A stretch of DNA of 34,819 nt from Clostridiaceae bacterium (GCA_012730015.1 JAAYBT010000118.1:1-34819); one strand, 5' to 3'; shown: positions 13,045-22,872, counted from the first letter of the stretch. Program-made: numbers and translations. Notes: generated from the letters alone by a model not told the origin.

Positions 13045-13533
13045 TCACTCCATTCCCATTTTCCCTGTTTTATTTAAGCTATCAAACCCCTGCTGCCTCA
13101 GCACTTCGTAAAGCACTATCGCAACAGAGTTGGACAAATTCAACGAGCGGATGTCCGGTCTCATCGGAATCCTGATACACATTTCCCTATTGGCCTCAAG
13201 CAGCTCCTCAGGAAGGCCGGCTGTCTCCTTCCCAAAGACAATAAAGCTCTCCTTGGGATAATTCACTTCGGCATAACATTTTCCGGCTTTTGTCGAGGCA
13301 AAAAAGAAAGGCTTATCAGCGTATCTTTCCCTTAATTCTGTAAAGCTATCGCAACAGCTTACCAACACCTTATCCCAATAATCAAGGCCGGCCCTTTTAA
13401 GATATCTATCCTCAATGGAAAACCCAAGAGGCTTTATCAAATGAAGCCCAGCCCCGGTGGCCGCACATGTACGAGCAATGTTCCCAGTATTCTGAGGTAT
13501 TTGCGGCTCAACAAGCACAATATGGTTAATCAA
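13045..13533 (-). CDS. trmL: tRNA (cytidine(34)-2'-O)-methyltransferase TrmL
   Basis: SPOUT motifs: VLVEPQIPQNTGNIARTCAATGAGLHLIKPLGF, FGKETAGLPEELL, IRSLNLSNSVAIVLYE. Confidence 0.93.
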   Translation of the reverse strand: MINHIVLVEPQIPQNTGNIARTCAATGAGLHLIKPLGFSIEDRYLKRAGLDYWDKVLVSCCDSFTELRERYADKPFFFASTKAGKCYAEVNYPKESFIVFGKETAGLPEELLEANREMCIRIPMRPDIRSLNLSNSVAIVLYEVLRQQGFDSLNKTGKMGME

Positions 13534-13628
13534 TTCTCATTCACTCCAAATAATTACACATAAATTAATATTACCACAAATATAGAATTGTATATAAAAT
13601 TTTTTCAAAACATTGTATTTTGCTATTA

Positions 13629-13657
13629 TTGACAGATATAATTCTCATTGCTATAAT
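13629..13657 (+). promoter_or_regulatory. Sigma-A promoter for gdhA
   Basis: TTGACA - 17 nt - TATAAT. Confidence 0.8.
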
Positions 13658-13843
13658 AATTTTATCTTGAAGCAGTGGTATCACAGATTCTACAAAGGTT
13701 TTACCGGTGGGCATTTCATCCGTTCAAAGGTGAAATGCCCATTGTTATGAAGTAGGGCATCCCCGCTTTAGTAATTACTGTTTCAGGTAGTTGATAATGG
13801 TTATATCGCATTTTTTCACAAATCTAAATTAGGAGGAACAGTA

Positions 13844-15130
13844 ATGAGTAATACAAAGTACAACCCTTATGAAAATGCACAGGCACAGTTTGATAAAGTG
13901 GCTTCCATCCTTAATCTGGATGAGGCAACCCGCGAGCTGCTTCGCCAGCCTATGCGTGAGTATCATGTAACAATACCTGTTCATATGGACGACGGTAGTG
14001 TCAAGGTGTTTAAGGCATATCGCATACAGCACAATGATGCAAGAGGCCCGGCAAAGGGAGGAATACGCTTCCATCCTCAAGAGACTATTGATACAATTCG
14101 TGCCTTATCTATGTGGATGACATGGAAATGCGCCGTTGTAGATATCCCCCTTGGCGGTGGTAAGGGTGGCGTTATTTGTGATACCCATAATCTTTCACCG
14201 CGTGAGCAGGAGCAAATATGCCGCGGGTATGTGCGGCAGCTGGCTTCCAACATAGGCCCAAACAATGATGTTCCCGCTCCTGATGTTATGACGAATGCGC
14301 AGCATATGCTTTGGATGCTGGACGAATATGAGACCATACATGGCGGACGCTATCCGGGATTTATCACCGGTAAGCCGGTGGGCATGGGAGGATCTCTTGG
14401 AAGAACCGAGGCTACAGGCTTTGGTGTAGTTTACGTTCTAAACGAAGCATTGAAAGAGCTGGGAATAGACATTGAGAGCACCTCCGCTTCCTTCCAGGGC
14501 TTTGGAAATGTGGCGCAATACGCTGTCAGATTGTACCTGCAGCTGGGCGGAAAGGTTACTGCCATATCCTGCTGGGACAATAAAGATAAGAAGTCATACA
14601 CCTTCCGCAATGTAAATGGAATGGATATTGACTCACTACTCAGCATTACAGACTCCTTTGGCACTATAGACAAGGACAAGGCAAAGGCACTGGGCTATGA
14701 AATACTTCCTGGAGAAGCATGGATCGAGCAGGATGTTGATATTCTCGTGCCGGCTGCTTTGGAAAATCAGATCACCGCAGAAAATGTAAATAAGATAAGC
14801 AAGCAGGTAAAGGTCATTACCGAGGCTGCAAACGGTCCTACAACTCCTGATGCGGATAAAGTCATCAATGATCGTGGTATCTTCGTTTTGCCGGACTTCC
14901 TGACCAATGCCGGAGGAGTTACCTGTAGCTATTTTGAACAGGTCCAGTGTAATATGAACTATTTTTGGCAGAAGGATGAGGTTCTGGAAAAGTTGAATAC
15001 CAAAATGACCTCAGCATTCAAAGCCGTATATGAAATGGCACAAAGCAGGAAGCTTACAATGCGAGACGCCGCATATGTCATATCAATAAACAGGGTCGCC
15101 GAGGCAGTCAAACGCCGCGGTTGGGTATAG
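13844..15130 (+). CDS. gdhA: Glu/Leu/Phe/Val dehydrogenase (glutamate dehydrogenase)
   Basis: GPAKGGIRFHPQETIDTIRALSMWMTWKCAVVDIPLGGGKGGV; RBS AGGAGG; NAD-binding FQGFGNVAQYA. Confidence 0.95.
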   Translation: MSNTKYNPYENAQAQFDKVASILNLDEATRELLRQPMREYHVTIPVHMDDGSVKVFKAYRIQHNDARGPAKGGIRFHPQETIDTIRALSMWMTWKCAVVDIPLGGGKGGVICDTHNLSPREQEQICRGYVRQLASNIGPNNDVPAPDVMTNAQHMLWMLDEYETIHGGRYPGFITGKPVGMGGSLGRTEATGFGVVYVLNEALKELGIDIESTSASFQGFGNVAQYAVRLYLQLGGKVTAISCWDNKDKKSYTFRNVNGMDIDSLLSITDSFGTIDKDKAKALGYEILPGEAWIEQDVDILVPAALENQITAENVNKISKQVKVITEAANGPTTPDADKVINDRGIFVLPDFLTNAGGVTCSYFEQVQCNMNYFWQKDEVLEKLNTKMTSAFKAVYEMAQSRKLTMRDAAYVISINRVAEAVKRRGWV

Positions 15131-15139
15131 AACAAGTTA

Positions 15140-15162
15140 GGGGCTTCCGTTATGGAAGCCCC
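15140..15162 (+). terminator. gdhA terminator
   Basis: GGGGCTTCC GTTAT GGAAGCCCC followed by TGTTTAT. Confidence 0.75.
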
Positions 15163-15227
15163 TGTTTATGCAAAAATATAATAGGCCTTTTGCCTTCATC
15201 AGAAACTTGGCTGATGTGCAAACAGAA

Positions 15228-15692
15228 TCAGATTTCACTTGAGATATCAAGCTCTACCACATCACTATCACCAACAATCAAAGGCACACAAATTGTTTTC
15301 ATCTTGTTCGGCGTTATTTGCAGGTTCTCACCCATCAATAAGGATGGTGGTGTAATATCGATATTAATCCCTTTATTGTAAAGGATCGTCGCTGCGTTAC
15401 CCATAATCATGTTGGCCATCTCTGAAATAGCACTCTTTGACATCTCATCGAACTCGGTAACAGGCATACCCATCATCATACTAGATGCAATTTTCATCCC
15501 CAGGCTTTTCTTCATGGAGAAAATAGCCTGACCACGGATCTTGCCCGTAAGTCCTACCATAATTATTAAATCCTCGCTTCTGTAGGGGGCGGTCTTTAAG
15601 TAAACCTTTCCCAGCTTTGCTTCAAATGTTGTAATTTGTTTGATAACCGTCTGGCTTGCTTCAATAAATGGATTAATATATTCTATATTCAT
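15228..15692 (-). CDS. cheX: Chemotaxis protein CheX-type phosphatase
   Basis: MNIEYINPFIEASQTVIKQ; EMSKSAISEMANMIMGNAATILYNKG. Confidence 0.88.
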   Translation of the reverse strand: MNIEYINPFIEASQTVIKQITTFEAKLGKVYLKTAPYRSEDLIIMVGLTGKIRGQAIFSMKKSLGMKIASSMMMGMPVTEFDEMSKSAISEMANMIMGNAATILYNKGINIDITPPSLLMGENLQITPNKMKTICVPLIVGDSDVVELDISSEI

Positions 15693-15861
15693 TATGCCAC
15701 CCCACTGTTTTCTGCAAAGTCATAATATTTTGTAATATATATTCTATACTATATCCAATAAACCTCTTTTTCAAGGGCTATTTTACTCATAACTAATACT
15801 TATCAACTCCGGAAACAATCAACTCCGCATTATAGGCTGTTTCCAACGGGTATATCCCATT

Positions 15862-16233
15862 TCACGCCTTTGCCTTAGGCTTAAAAATAACTGCGACAAG
15901 GTATCCAAAAACGATTGCGGCTGACACCCCGCCGGCAGTTGCTCGGATTCCCCCGGTGAATGCACCTAACAGTCCGTGCTTATCTACATCGCTAAAGGTT
16001 CCCTTGGCCAGGCTGTAACCAAATCCCGTAAGCGGTATTGTGGCGCCTGCCCCCCCAATGTCAACAACCTTTTGGTAAAGACCAAGTGCAGTTAAAAAAA
16101 CGCCTACAGTGACAAACAGCACCAGTATTCTGGCAGGAGTCAGCTTCGTCTTGTCAATAAGAATCTGCCCAAGAGAACAAATTACACCTCCGACCAGAAA
16201 AGCACTTATATATGAAATCAATGTGTTATTCAT
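15862..16233 (-). CDS. spoVAE: Stage V sporulation protein AE
   Basis: 123 aa membrane protein with GFGYSLAKG; SpoVA cluster context. Confidence 0.9.
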   Translation of the reverse strand: MNNTLISYISAFLVGGVICSLGQILIDKTKLTPARILVLFVTVGVFLTALGLYQKVVDIGGAGATIPLTGFGYSLAKGTFSDVDKHGLLGAFTGGIRATAGGVSAAIVFGYLVAVIFKPKAKA

Positions 16234-16236
16234 TAT

Positions 16237-17256
16237 TTACCCTCCTATTACATTTTCAATCACAATAGCATGCGCAACACAGGGAATGCTTTCCCCCTGC
16301 TGTACGCTCGTAGGGCTCAACAATGCGCCTGTGGGAACAAGTAATATTTTTCTCAGCTTTCCCTTTTTCAAGCTATCGTACAAATAACCTGCTAATACCG
16401 AGGCACAACAGCAACATCCGCTGCCTCCTGCATGAACATCCTGCTTCTTATCAAATATCATTACTCCGCCGTCGTTCAATACCTTACCTATTCTAATGTC
16501 GTTTGATGAAAGAAGATCGTCCAAAATCTCCAGTCCAATCGATCCCAGATCGCCTGTAATCACCATATCATAGTAGTCATGGGGAAGACCGGTATCTTCA
16601 AAGTGAGCATAAATAGTATCTGCGGCAGCAGGTGCCATTGCCGCACCCATGTTGTTTTGATCCTTTATACCCAGGTCAACGACTTTTCCCGTCGTTATTT
16701 TCGTAATAAAGGGACCTGTCCCCTCTGCAGATAGAAGTACACCTGCGGAGCCTGTAACAGTCCACTGTGAAGTGGGAGCCCTCTGCGAGCCAAGCTCCAA
16801 GGGGAATCTGAACTGCTTTTCTGCAGAGCAGAAATGGCTGGAGGTTATGCATACCACATTGCTGGCAAACCCACCATCAATCAGCATTGCGCCAAGGCCC
16901 ATGGACTCACCTATAGTCGAGCATGCGCCATAAACTCCATAAAAAGGCACACCCGAGTCTCTTAATCCAAAGGTCGAAGCAATAGATTGGTTCAGTAGAT
17001 CACCGGCAATAATGTAATCCACGCCATTGGCTGCCAGTGAAGCGTTTGACAGAATCTTTGCATAGGTCTCCTTAACAAACTTGCTCTCTGCTTTTTCCCA
17101 TGTTTTTTCCCCCCATAGCTCATCATCCACAGTTAAGTCAAAATGGGCTGCAAGAGGCCCCTTTCCCTCCTTAGGTCCTACAATCGATGCCGTGGCAGTG
17201 ATGACAGGCGGATTATGAAGCCGCCGAGTTTGCTTTCCCACCTTTTTGTCCAGCAT
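16237..17256 (-). CDS. spoVAD: Stage V sporulation protein AD
   Basis: Thiolase-like fold; GVYGACSTIGESMGLGAMLIDGGFA, HAGGSGCCCCASVLAGYL. Confidence 0.94.
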   Translation of the reverse strand: MLDKKVGKQTRRLHNPPVITATASIVGPKEGKGPLAAHFDLTVDDELWGEKTWEKAESKFVKETYAKILSNASLAANGVDYIIAGDLLNQSIASTFGLRDSGVPFYGVYGACSTIGESMGLGAMLIDGGFASNVVCITSSHFCSAEKQFRFPLELGSQRAPTSQWTVTGSAGVLLSAEGTGPFITKITTGKVVDLGIKDQNNMGAAMAPAAADTIYAHFEDTGLPHDYYDMVITGDLGSIGLEILDDLLSSNDIRIGKVLNDGGVMIFDKKQDVHAGGSGCCCCASVLAGYLYDSLKKGKLRKILLVPTGALLSPTSVQQGESIPCVAHAIVIENVIGG

Positions 17257-17288
17257 AATAGTCGCTCCTTATAAAATGTTTGTTACAA

Positions 17289-17735
17289 TCAGGTAGTTAC
17301 CAGGTAATAGATAATTCCAACAATAATTGATGCACCTATGCCATGAACCAAAACAGGGCCGGCGATTAAAAACATTTTGGCACCAATTCCAAGCACAAGT
17401 CCCTCGCTTTTGTACTCCATTGCAGGAGAAGCGATCGAATTTGCAAACCCGGTAATCGGTACAATAGAACCTGCACCTGCAAACTTACCCAAATCATCAT
17501 ATAGATTAAGGGCAGTAAATAATATTCCCAGAGATATCATCACAATAGAGGTCAGGGATGAAACAGCGTCCTTTTCCATTCCCATGCCCTTAAAAGTATT
17601 AGTGAAAAACTGACCTACAACGCAAATCAGTCCGCCAACCAGAAAAGCTTTTGGAATATTTCGAATAAGACTTGAGTTAGGTGATTTCTTGTCCACATAT
17701 TTCTTATATTCATCCTTGGTCATTACCTGCTGCAA
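17289..17735 (-). CDS. spoVAC: Stage V sporulation protein AC
   Basis: 148 aa membrane protein; GGLICVVGQF, GSIVPITGFANSIASPAMEYKSEGLVLG. Confidence 0.93.
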   Translation of the reverse strand: MQQVMTKDEYKKYVDKKSPNSSLIRNIPKAFLVGGLICVVGQFFTNTFKGMGMEKDAVSSLTSIVMISLGILFTALNLYDDLGKFAGAGSIVPITGFANSIASPAMEYKSEGLVLGIGAKMFLIAGPVLVHGIGASIIVGIIYYLVTT

Positions 17736-17918
17736 TTAAATCCCTCCTCCCTGCATATCCTGCGGGAGAATATTATCCAGAACAAAAACTCCTCTGGATG
17801 GAATATTGTCTGTCTGTTGGTTCCCCATAAATAGCCAGGCCAATAGAACCATAATAATTATTGTCATAATAATAAAAATCACTTTGTGTCTGTTGATTAC
17901 TGCTAACATAAAATACAC
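17736..17918 (-). CDS. Small single-pass membrane protein in the sporulation cluster (unknown function)
   Basis: 60 aa ORF between sigF and spoVAC with one strong TM helix; its stop directly abuts the spoVAC ORF. Confidence 0.5.
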   Translation of the reverse strand: MYFMLAVINRHKVIFIIMTIIIMVLLAWLFMGNQQTDNIPSRGVFVLDNILPQDMQGGGI

Positions 17919-18017
17919 CTCGATTTGATTGACTTTTAGCTCAGCCTCTTCTTATTATGCAGACAAAGCAAAGCAAGTATGCAGAAAATAAATGTTAATA
18001 TTGAAGCCTATAAAGGT

Positions 18018-18785
18018 TTAGAAATGATTTATTTTTTCACGTATGTTTTCAAGAATCTTTTTCTCAATTCGTGATACCTGCACCTGCGATATCCCAAGCA
18101 TCTTAGCGATCTGAACCTGGGTTTTCTCTTTAAAATATCTCAGAACAATGATTTGCTTTTCTCGAGGCTTTAGCGTATCCATCACCTGTCTTAGGGCTAT
18201 CCTATCAACGATGTCCGACTCGTTATCACTACAGCTATCATTGAGCTTATCAATAAGCATCAGGGATGAATTGTCACCATCGCCAACCGAATTGAAGAGT
18301 GAGTCAGGAGAGTGAGCGGCTTCAACAGCCATGGCAAGCTCTTCGACAGGAATGTCAAGCCGCTGCGCAATCTCACCGATAGCCGGTTCCCGTCCAAGCT
18401 CCTTGCTCATGACCTCTCTGACAACTCTGGCCTTAATAGATGTTTCCTTAAGAGAGCGACTCACCTTAATTATACCGTCATCGCGCAGAAAACGCTTGAT
18501 TTCTCCTATAATCATCGGTACGGCATAGGTCGAAAGCTTAACGTCAAAGGAGGTGTCAAATTTGTTTATAGCCTTAATTAACCCGATACATCCTATCTGA
18601 AATAGGTCCTCTGTTTCATGGCCTCTATTTTGAAATCTTCGCACAAGACTCCACACAAGGCCAATATTCTTCTCCACAAGATAGCTTTGGGCAAGCTTGT
18701 CGCCTTCCTTTGCCATAATAATCAATTTTATTGTATCTATACCTTCATATGGACTCTCGCTCATAAAGCAAAACCTTTCTCTCAA
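18018..18785 (-). CDS. sigF: RNA polymerase sporulation sigma factor SigF (likely start ATG near 18767)
   Basis: Sigma-70 regions 2-4: GHETEDLFQIGCIGLIKAINKFDTSFDVKLSTYAVPMIIGEIKRFLRDDG; LGISQVQVSRIEKKIL. Confidence 0.95.
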   Translation of the reverse strand: MRERFCFMSESPYEGIDTIKLIIMAKEGDKLAQSYLVEKNIGLVWSLVRRFQNRGHETEDLFQIGCIGLIKAINKFDTSFDVKLSTYAVPMIIGEIKRFLRDDGIIKVSRSLKETSIKARVVREVMSKELGREPAIGEIAQRLDIPVEELAMAVEAAHSPDSLFNSVGDGDNSSLMLIDKLNDSCSDNESDIVDRIALRQVMDTLKPREKQIIVLRYFKEKTQVQIAKMLGISQVQVSRIEKKILENIREKINHF

Positions 18786-18871
18786 GCCTTAAATATCCTT
18801 GCATCAGCTAACAACCATAAGAGCTATGCTATTATATTTTGCTAATTCTGCTATATTTTTACATCGCATAG

Positions 18872-18899
18872 AAAAAAAATAAATAGCAGCTCTGCTATT
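18872..18899 (-). terminator. Terminator-like hairpin overlapping the spoIIAB stop codon
   Basis: Minus strand AATAGCAGAGCTGCTATT (8-bp arms) followed by TATTTTTTTT. Confidence 0.6.
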
Positions 18900-19335
18900 G
18901 TAAGCCATCCAATGAGTTAAACTCCTTATAGAGGGTCACAGTTGTTCCTTCGCCAGGCTTTGAGCGCACCTGAATTTTGTCCATAAAGCTCTGCATGACT
19001 GTAAAGCCCATCCCCGACCTCTCCATATCCGGCTTGGATGTATACAGGGGCTGCATGGCCTCCTCAATGTTTTCAATACCTTTACCTTCGTCAGATATTT
19101 CAATTTCAACGCTCTTCTCAAACTGACGGCAAACCATTTTAATAATACCATACCGGTTTTCATAGCCGTGAATAATTGCGTTTGTAACTGCCTCTGAAAC
19201 TGCAGTTTTTACATCGGCAAGCTCCTCAATAGTAGGATCCAACTGGGATGCAAACGCAGCCGCCACCACCCTTGCAAAGGCTTCATTGCTCGATTTGCTC
19301 ACAAATTCCAGTTTCATTTCATTTATTGGCTGCAT
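18895..19335 (-). CDS. spoIIAB: Anti-sigma F factor SpoIIAB
   Basis: HATPase motifs ([43 protein letters not shown]). ORF track start at 19395 is overextended; RBS and homology favour [11 protein letters not shown] at 19335. Confidence 0.93.
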   Translation of the reverse strand: MQPINEMKLEFVSKSSNEAFARVVAAAFASQLDPTIEELADVKTAVSEAVTNAIIHGYENRYGIIKMVCRQFEKSVEIEISDEGKGIENIEEAMQPLYTSKPDMERSGMGFTVMQSFMDKIQVRSKPGEGTTVTLYKEFNSLDGLQ

Positions 19336-19387
19336 ACCACTTCTCTCCCTCAATAAAAATCTGTGTACTACTACCTGTCGCCGTCGC

Positions 19388-19732
19388 TCATGCACTTAGT
19401 AATGCCTGTAGGGCACTGTCCAAATTCTCGAAAACGGGCATAAGCTTTAAAATCCCCGATATCTCCAACAAGCGGTAAATCTTTTGATTACTACATATAA
19501 TCACTGAACGCCCTCCGAGCTTCATGATCTTGGCGTATCTGCCAACAATCACTCCAATGCCGGAGCTATCCATAAAGTTTAGCCCTGTTAAATCAAAAAC
19601 CACATTTCGTGTAGTAGCCTTCATTAGCTCCCGCTCAATTTTATTGCGGGCATATTCCGCAAAGTGATGGTCCAGCTCCCCGGTGAACATGGCAATTAAG
19701 GTCGATCCCCTATTGGAAAATTTTATATCCAA
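19388..19732 (-). CDS. spoIIAA: Anti-sigma F factor antagonist SpoIIAA
   Basis: STAS domain; [26 protein letters not shown] start after CGGAGGAG. Confidence 0.93.
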   Translation of the reverse strand: MDIKFSNRGSTLIAMFTGELDHHFAEYARNKIERELMKATTRNVVFDLTGLNFMDSSGIGVIVGRYAKIMKLGGRSVIICSNQKIYRLLEISGILKLMPVFENLDSALQALLSA

Positions 19733-19770
19733 TCTTATCTCCTCCGAATATCCAATATGTAATACTAACT

Positions 19771-19798
19771 ATTTCTTCAACTAATTGGAATATCCTTC
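19771..19798 (-). promoter_or_regulatory. Predicted sigma-H promoter of the spoIIA operon
   Basis: Minus strand GAAGGATAT (matches RnAGGAwww) - about 11-12 nt - GAAGAAAT (one mismatch to RnnGAAT). Confidence 0.55.
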
Positions 19799-19878
19799 AA
19801 AGAATCCTGGGAACCTTTGTAGAAATCGGACATTTTTCCTACAAAATACGCCCCTGCTCACTAAACCTCCTCCTGCTC

Positions 19879-20829
19879 TTACAGCTTCTCCTCTCTGTGC
19901 TTCTCGGCAATCATGTCAAGCTTTCTGAGCCTGTGGTTAACCCCCGATTTGCCCAGTGGAGGTGACAGCATCTGCCCCAGCTCTACAAGGCTTGCATCGC
20001 TGTATTCCATCCGCAAAGAGGCTATCTCCTTGAGGCCGGGATTTAGCTTGTCAAAACCAATGTTTTCTGCGATGTATTTGATGTTTTCCACCTGCCTAAT
20101 AGATGCATCTATTGTTTTGCCTAGATTTGCAGTCTCGCAGTTAACAATCCTGTTGACATTGTTTCTCATATCCTTAAGAATCCTGACATTTTCCAGCTCC
20201 ATTAAGGCATTGTGAGCCCCAGCAATATTCAGGAAATCAACGATATTTTCTCCCTCTTTTAGATAAGTCACGAAGCTGCCCTTTCTTTGTATAATTCTTG
20301 CCCGAAGCTTGAAAAGCCCTAATATCCTCTTCAGCTCATTAGCCTGTGCACTTGTTCGGGAGGTCAGCTCAAGATGATATGTTTTTTCCGGATCGCTGAT
20401 AGATCCACCCGCCAGGAAAGCGCCCCTTAGAAATGCTTTTGTGCAGCATTGCCTCTTCAAAATTGATTTGTCAGCTATCACAAGCATGGGTGATTTTTCA
20501 TCTTCAATCGTTACACCTGCTTGCTTCATCAGCTTCTCCGAGCCAATACAGGGTGTAATAAAGAGCATATATGAAGCGTGCTTTTTCAGCTTCTTACTCT
20601 TTCGTATGGCTACCTCCGGATTGATGCCGCAAAGCTTTTTAATACTACTATAAATCCTTCTGGCAAAGGCCGCATTCTCTGTGGTAATCCTAATATTATG
20701 TCCGCCACCGGCAGCTGTAGCCACCAGACCGCTAAAGCAGAGCGCTGCAGTCACTTCCGATAACAGGCAGCAATCATTTACATTCTCGAGCCGGCACAAC
20801 TCGTTTTTCACAGTTGAAGAAAACGACAA
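19879..20829 (-). CDS. whiA: DNA-binding protein WhiA
   Basis: LAGLIDADG-like N-terminus with C-terminal HTH (LGQMLSPPLGKSGVNHRLRKLDMIAE); AFLRGAFLAGGSISDPEKTYHLE. Confidence 0.94.
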   Translation of the reverse strand: MSFSSTVKNELCRLENVNDCCLLSEVTAALCFSGLVATAAGGGHNIRITTENAAFARRIYSSIKKLCGINPEVAIRKSKKLKKHASYMLFITPCIGSEKLMKQAGVTIEDEKSPMLVIADKSILKRQCCTKAFLRGAFLAGGSISDPEKTYHLELTSRTSAQANELKRILGLFKLRARIIQRKGSFVTYLKEGENIVDFLNIAGAHNALMELENVRILKDMRNNVNRIVNCETANLGKTIDASIRQVENIKYIAENIGFDKLNPGLKEIASLRMEYSDASLVELGQMLSPPLGKSGVNHRLRKLDMIAEKHREEKL

Positions 20830-20873
20830 TTAACAACACTCCTTTCTCAGCTATGCTCTTCGCATATCCACAC

Positions 20874-22832
20874 TCAATCGCAAAAGCCTTTATATGCTCT
20901 GAGTACCTCGGCCACGCTCCAGGCCTGCGCGCAGCAGCCCCGAGGATTTAGTGGCTCATCGCCATCGAATATTTCGGAAATGCTGCCAAGGCATGCATGA
21001 TATAAATGATCCTTAAAGGGCTTGAGAAACGAAGCCATCATATCCCCGTATTCAGGCTCCTGGCCAAGGGTCTTTGCAAAAGCGTCGACGAAATGCCCGA
21101 TAGGCCAGGCCCAGACAGTACCCTGATGATAGGCAGAGTCCCTTGTATATCGGTCTCCCTTATATAATCCTCTATAACCGGGAGAATCCTGCGACAGGCT
21201 CCTTAGCCCGTAGGCCGTGTAAAGCTCCTTCCACACCTTCTCAACTACACACCTTGCCTGCATGCCTTCTATGACAGGATAAGCCAGGCTTACGGCAAAA
21301 ATCTGATTAGGCCTGACGCGCTTATCCTTATATACTCCATTGACAACATCATATAGATATTTCCCATCCTCATACCAGAAAGCCTTGGCAAAGCTATCCT
21401 TCACTTGCATTGCCAATGAGGCATATTCACTTGGATCCTGATCAAATTCCCCGGCAAATGCCTCCAGTATCTTAAGTGCATTGTACCACAGTGCATTTAT
21501 CTCAACAGCCTTGCCATGCCTGGGCGTAAAAACCACATCATCAACCTTGGCATCCATCCAGGTCAACTGAGTGCTTTCATCCCCTGCTGTGATAAGACCG
21601 TCTTCCTCCATGTGAATATTGTGTAGCGTTCCATCCTTGTAGCCTCTGTAAATTTGCAGCATGGATGGAAAAAGCTTTTCTTTAACAAGAGCCTTATCAC
21701 CGGTATATTTCAAATAATGATCTACCGCATCAACATACCACAAGGCAGCGTCGACAGTATTATAACCAGGTTCACCGCCCTCATCCGGAAACATGTTTGG
21801 AACAAGACCGCCCTTTATGTATTCGCTGTAGGCTGAAAGTATCTGGGCAGCGTCCTTAAAACGCCCTGTTGATAAGGTCAGGCCGCGCAAGGAAATCATT
21901 GCGTCCCTTCCCCAGTCAGTAAACCAGGGATATCCAGCCAAAATTGTCTTTGAGCCGGTAGATTTTCTATCTACAATAAATTGATCAGCAGCTCTCACAA
22001 GCAGAGCAGAAAAATCATCCCGACAGCCTGCCCTATCTACTAATTCTGCCTGTCTGGCCTTTTCAGCCTTTGTCAACAAAGTACCTTCCCTAAATATCCA
22101 CTCCTTCTCGGTAGTGCAGACAAATGAGAGAACCCTGTCGCAGCCTGCCTCTACGTCTATACTAAAGCTGCCCGGTATATAGTGATCTTCATAAGCATGA
22201 AGTCCTCTTTCCTCTTCAACAGCATAAAACATATTTTCGAACCAGCAGCCCTCTGCCGGGGTATAACTGCTGCCAGCGCAGTAGAGCCTTATGGGTGTAT
22301 CTAGATCGTAGGGCCGGATGAGCGTGTTGTCGCTTCCAGCCTGCTGAGTAAATCTCATATGTGTACGGCTAGAATTACCATGATAATCCCTAAAATTAAT
22401 AAGAGGTGCAATTTTCAGTGTGAGGCCCTCACTGCCGCTTCTTATGCGATATACAATCGCCACAGTGTTCTCACCATAGACCATTGTGACAGTTTTCTCT
22501 ACGGAAATATCCCCAAGTGAATATGTAAACACAGGCAGAGGATTTAGCTCAAAGCTTTGCTGGTAATGAAAGCCCTCCATAACAAAATCACCCGTTGAAA
22601 AGGAATGAAGGCTGTAGTCCCTATCCTTTGTAACAATGGTTTCATGTAGCTGAGACAAAATAAGGTGTCTTTGAACCGGTGGCTTCAGCGATGCTACCAG
22701 CAAGCCGTGGTATCTGCGGGAATTCGCTCCGGTAATAGTCCCCGACGCAAAACCACCTATACCATTTGTAAGAAGCCACTCTCTTTCGAGTCCCCTGTTA
22801 TAGTTGCTCCATTCAGCTTTGCCAAATCTCAT
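20874..22832 (-). CDS. Amylo-alpha-1,6-glucosidase / glycogen debranching enzyme family
   Basis: EWLLTNGIGGFASGTITGANSRRYHGLLVASLKPP; YPWFTDWGRDAMISLRGL; YHQGTVWAWPIGHFVDA. Confidence 0.92.
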   Translation of the reverse strand: MRFGKAEWSNYNRGLEREWLLTNGIGGFASGTITGANSRRYHGLLVASLKPPVQRHLILSQLHETIVTKDRDYSLHSFSTGDFVMEGFHYQQSFELNPLPVFTYSLGDISVEKTVTMVYGENTVAIVYRIRSGSEGLTLKIAPLINFRDYHGNSSRTHMRFTQQAGSDNTLIRPYDLDTPIRLYCAGSSYTPAEGCWFENMFYAVEEERGLHAYEDHYIPGSFSIDVEAGCDRVLSFVCTTEKEWIFREGTLLTKAEKARQAELVDRAGCRDDFSALLVRAADQFIVDRKSTGSKTILAGYPWFTDWGRDAMISLRGLTLSTGRFKDAAQILSAYSEYIKGGLVPNMFPDEGGEPGYNTVDAALWYVDAVDHYLKYTGDKALVKEKLFPSMLQIYRGYKDGTLHNIHMEEDGLITAGDESTQLTWMDAKVDDVVFTPRHGKAVEINALWYNALKILEAFAGEFDQDPSEYASLAMQVKDSFAKAFWYEDGKYLYDVVNGVYKDKRVRPNQIFAVSLAYPVIEGMQARCVVEKVWKELYTAYGLRSLSQDSPGYRGLYKGDRYTRDSAYHQGTVWAWPIGHFVDAFAKTLGQEPEYGDMMASFLKPFKDHLYHACLGSISEIFDGDEPLNPRGCCAQAWSVAEVLRAYKGFCD

Positions 22833-22872
22833 TCTACCCTCTCAATTCTAAGCTCTGTATCAATACTTTTTA

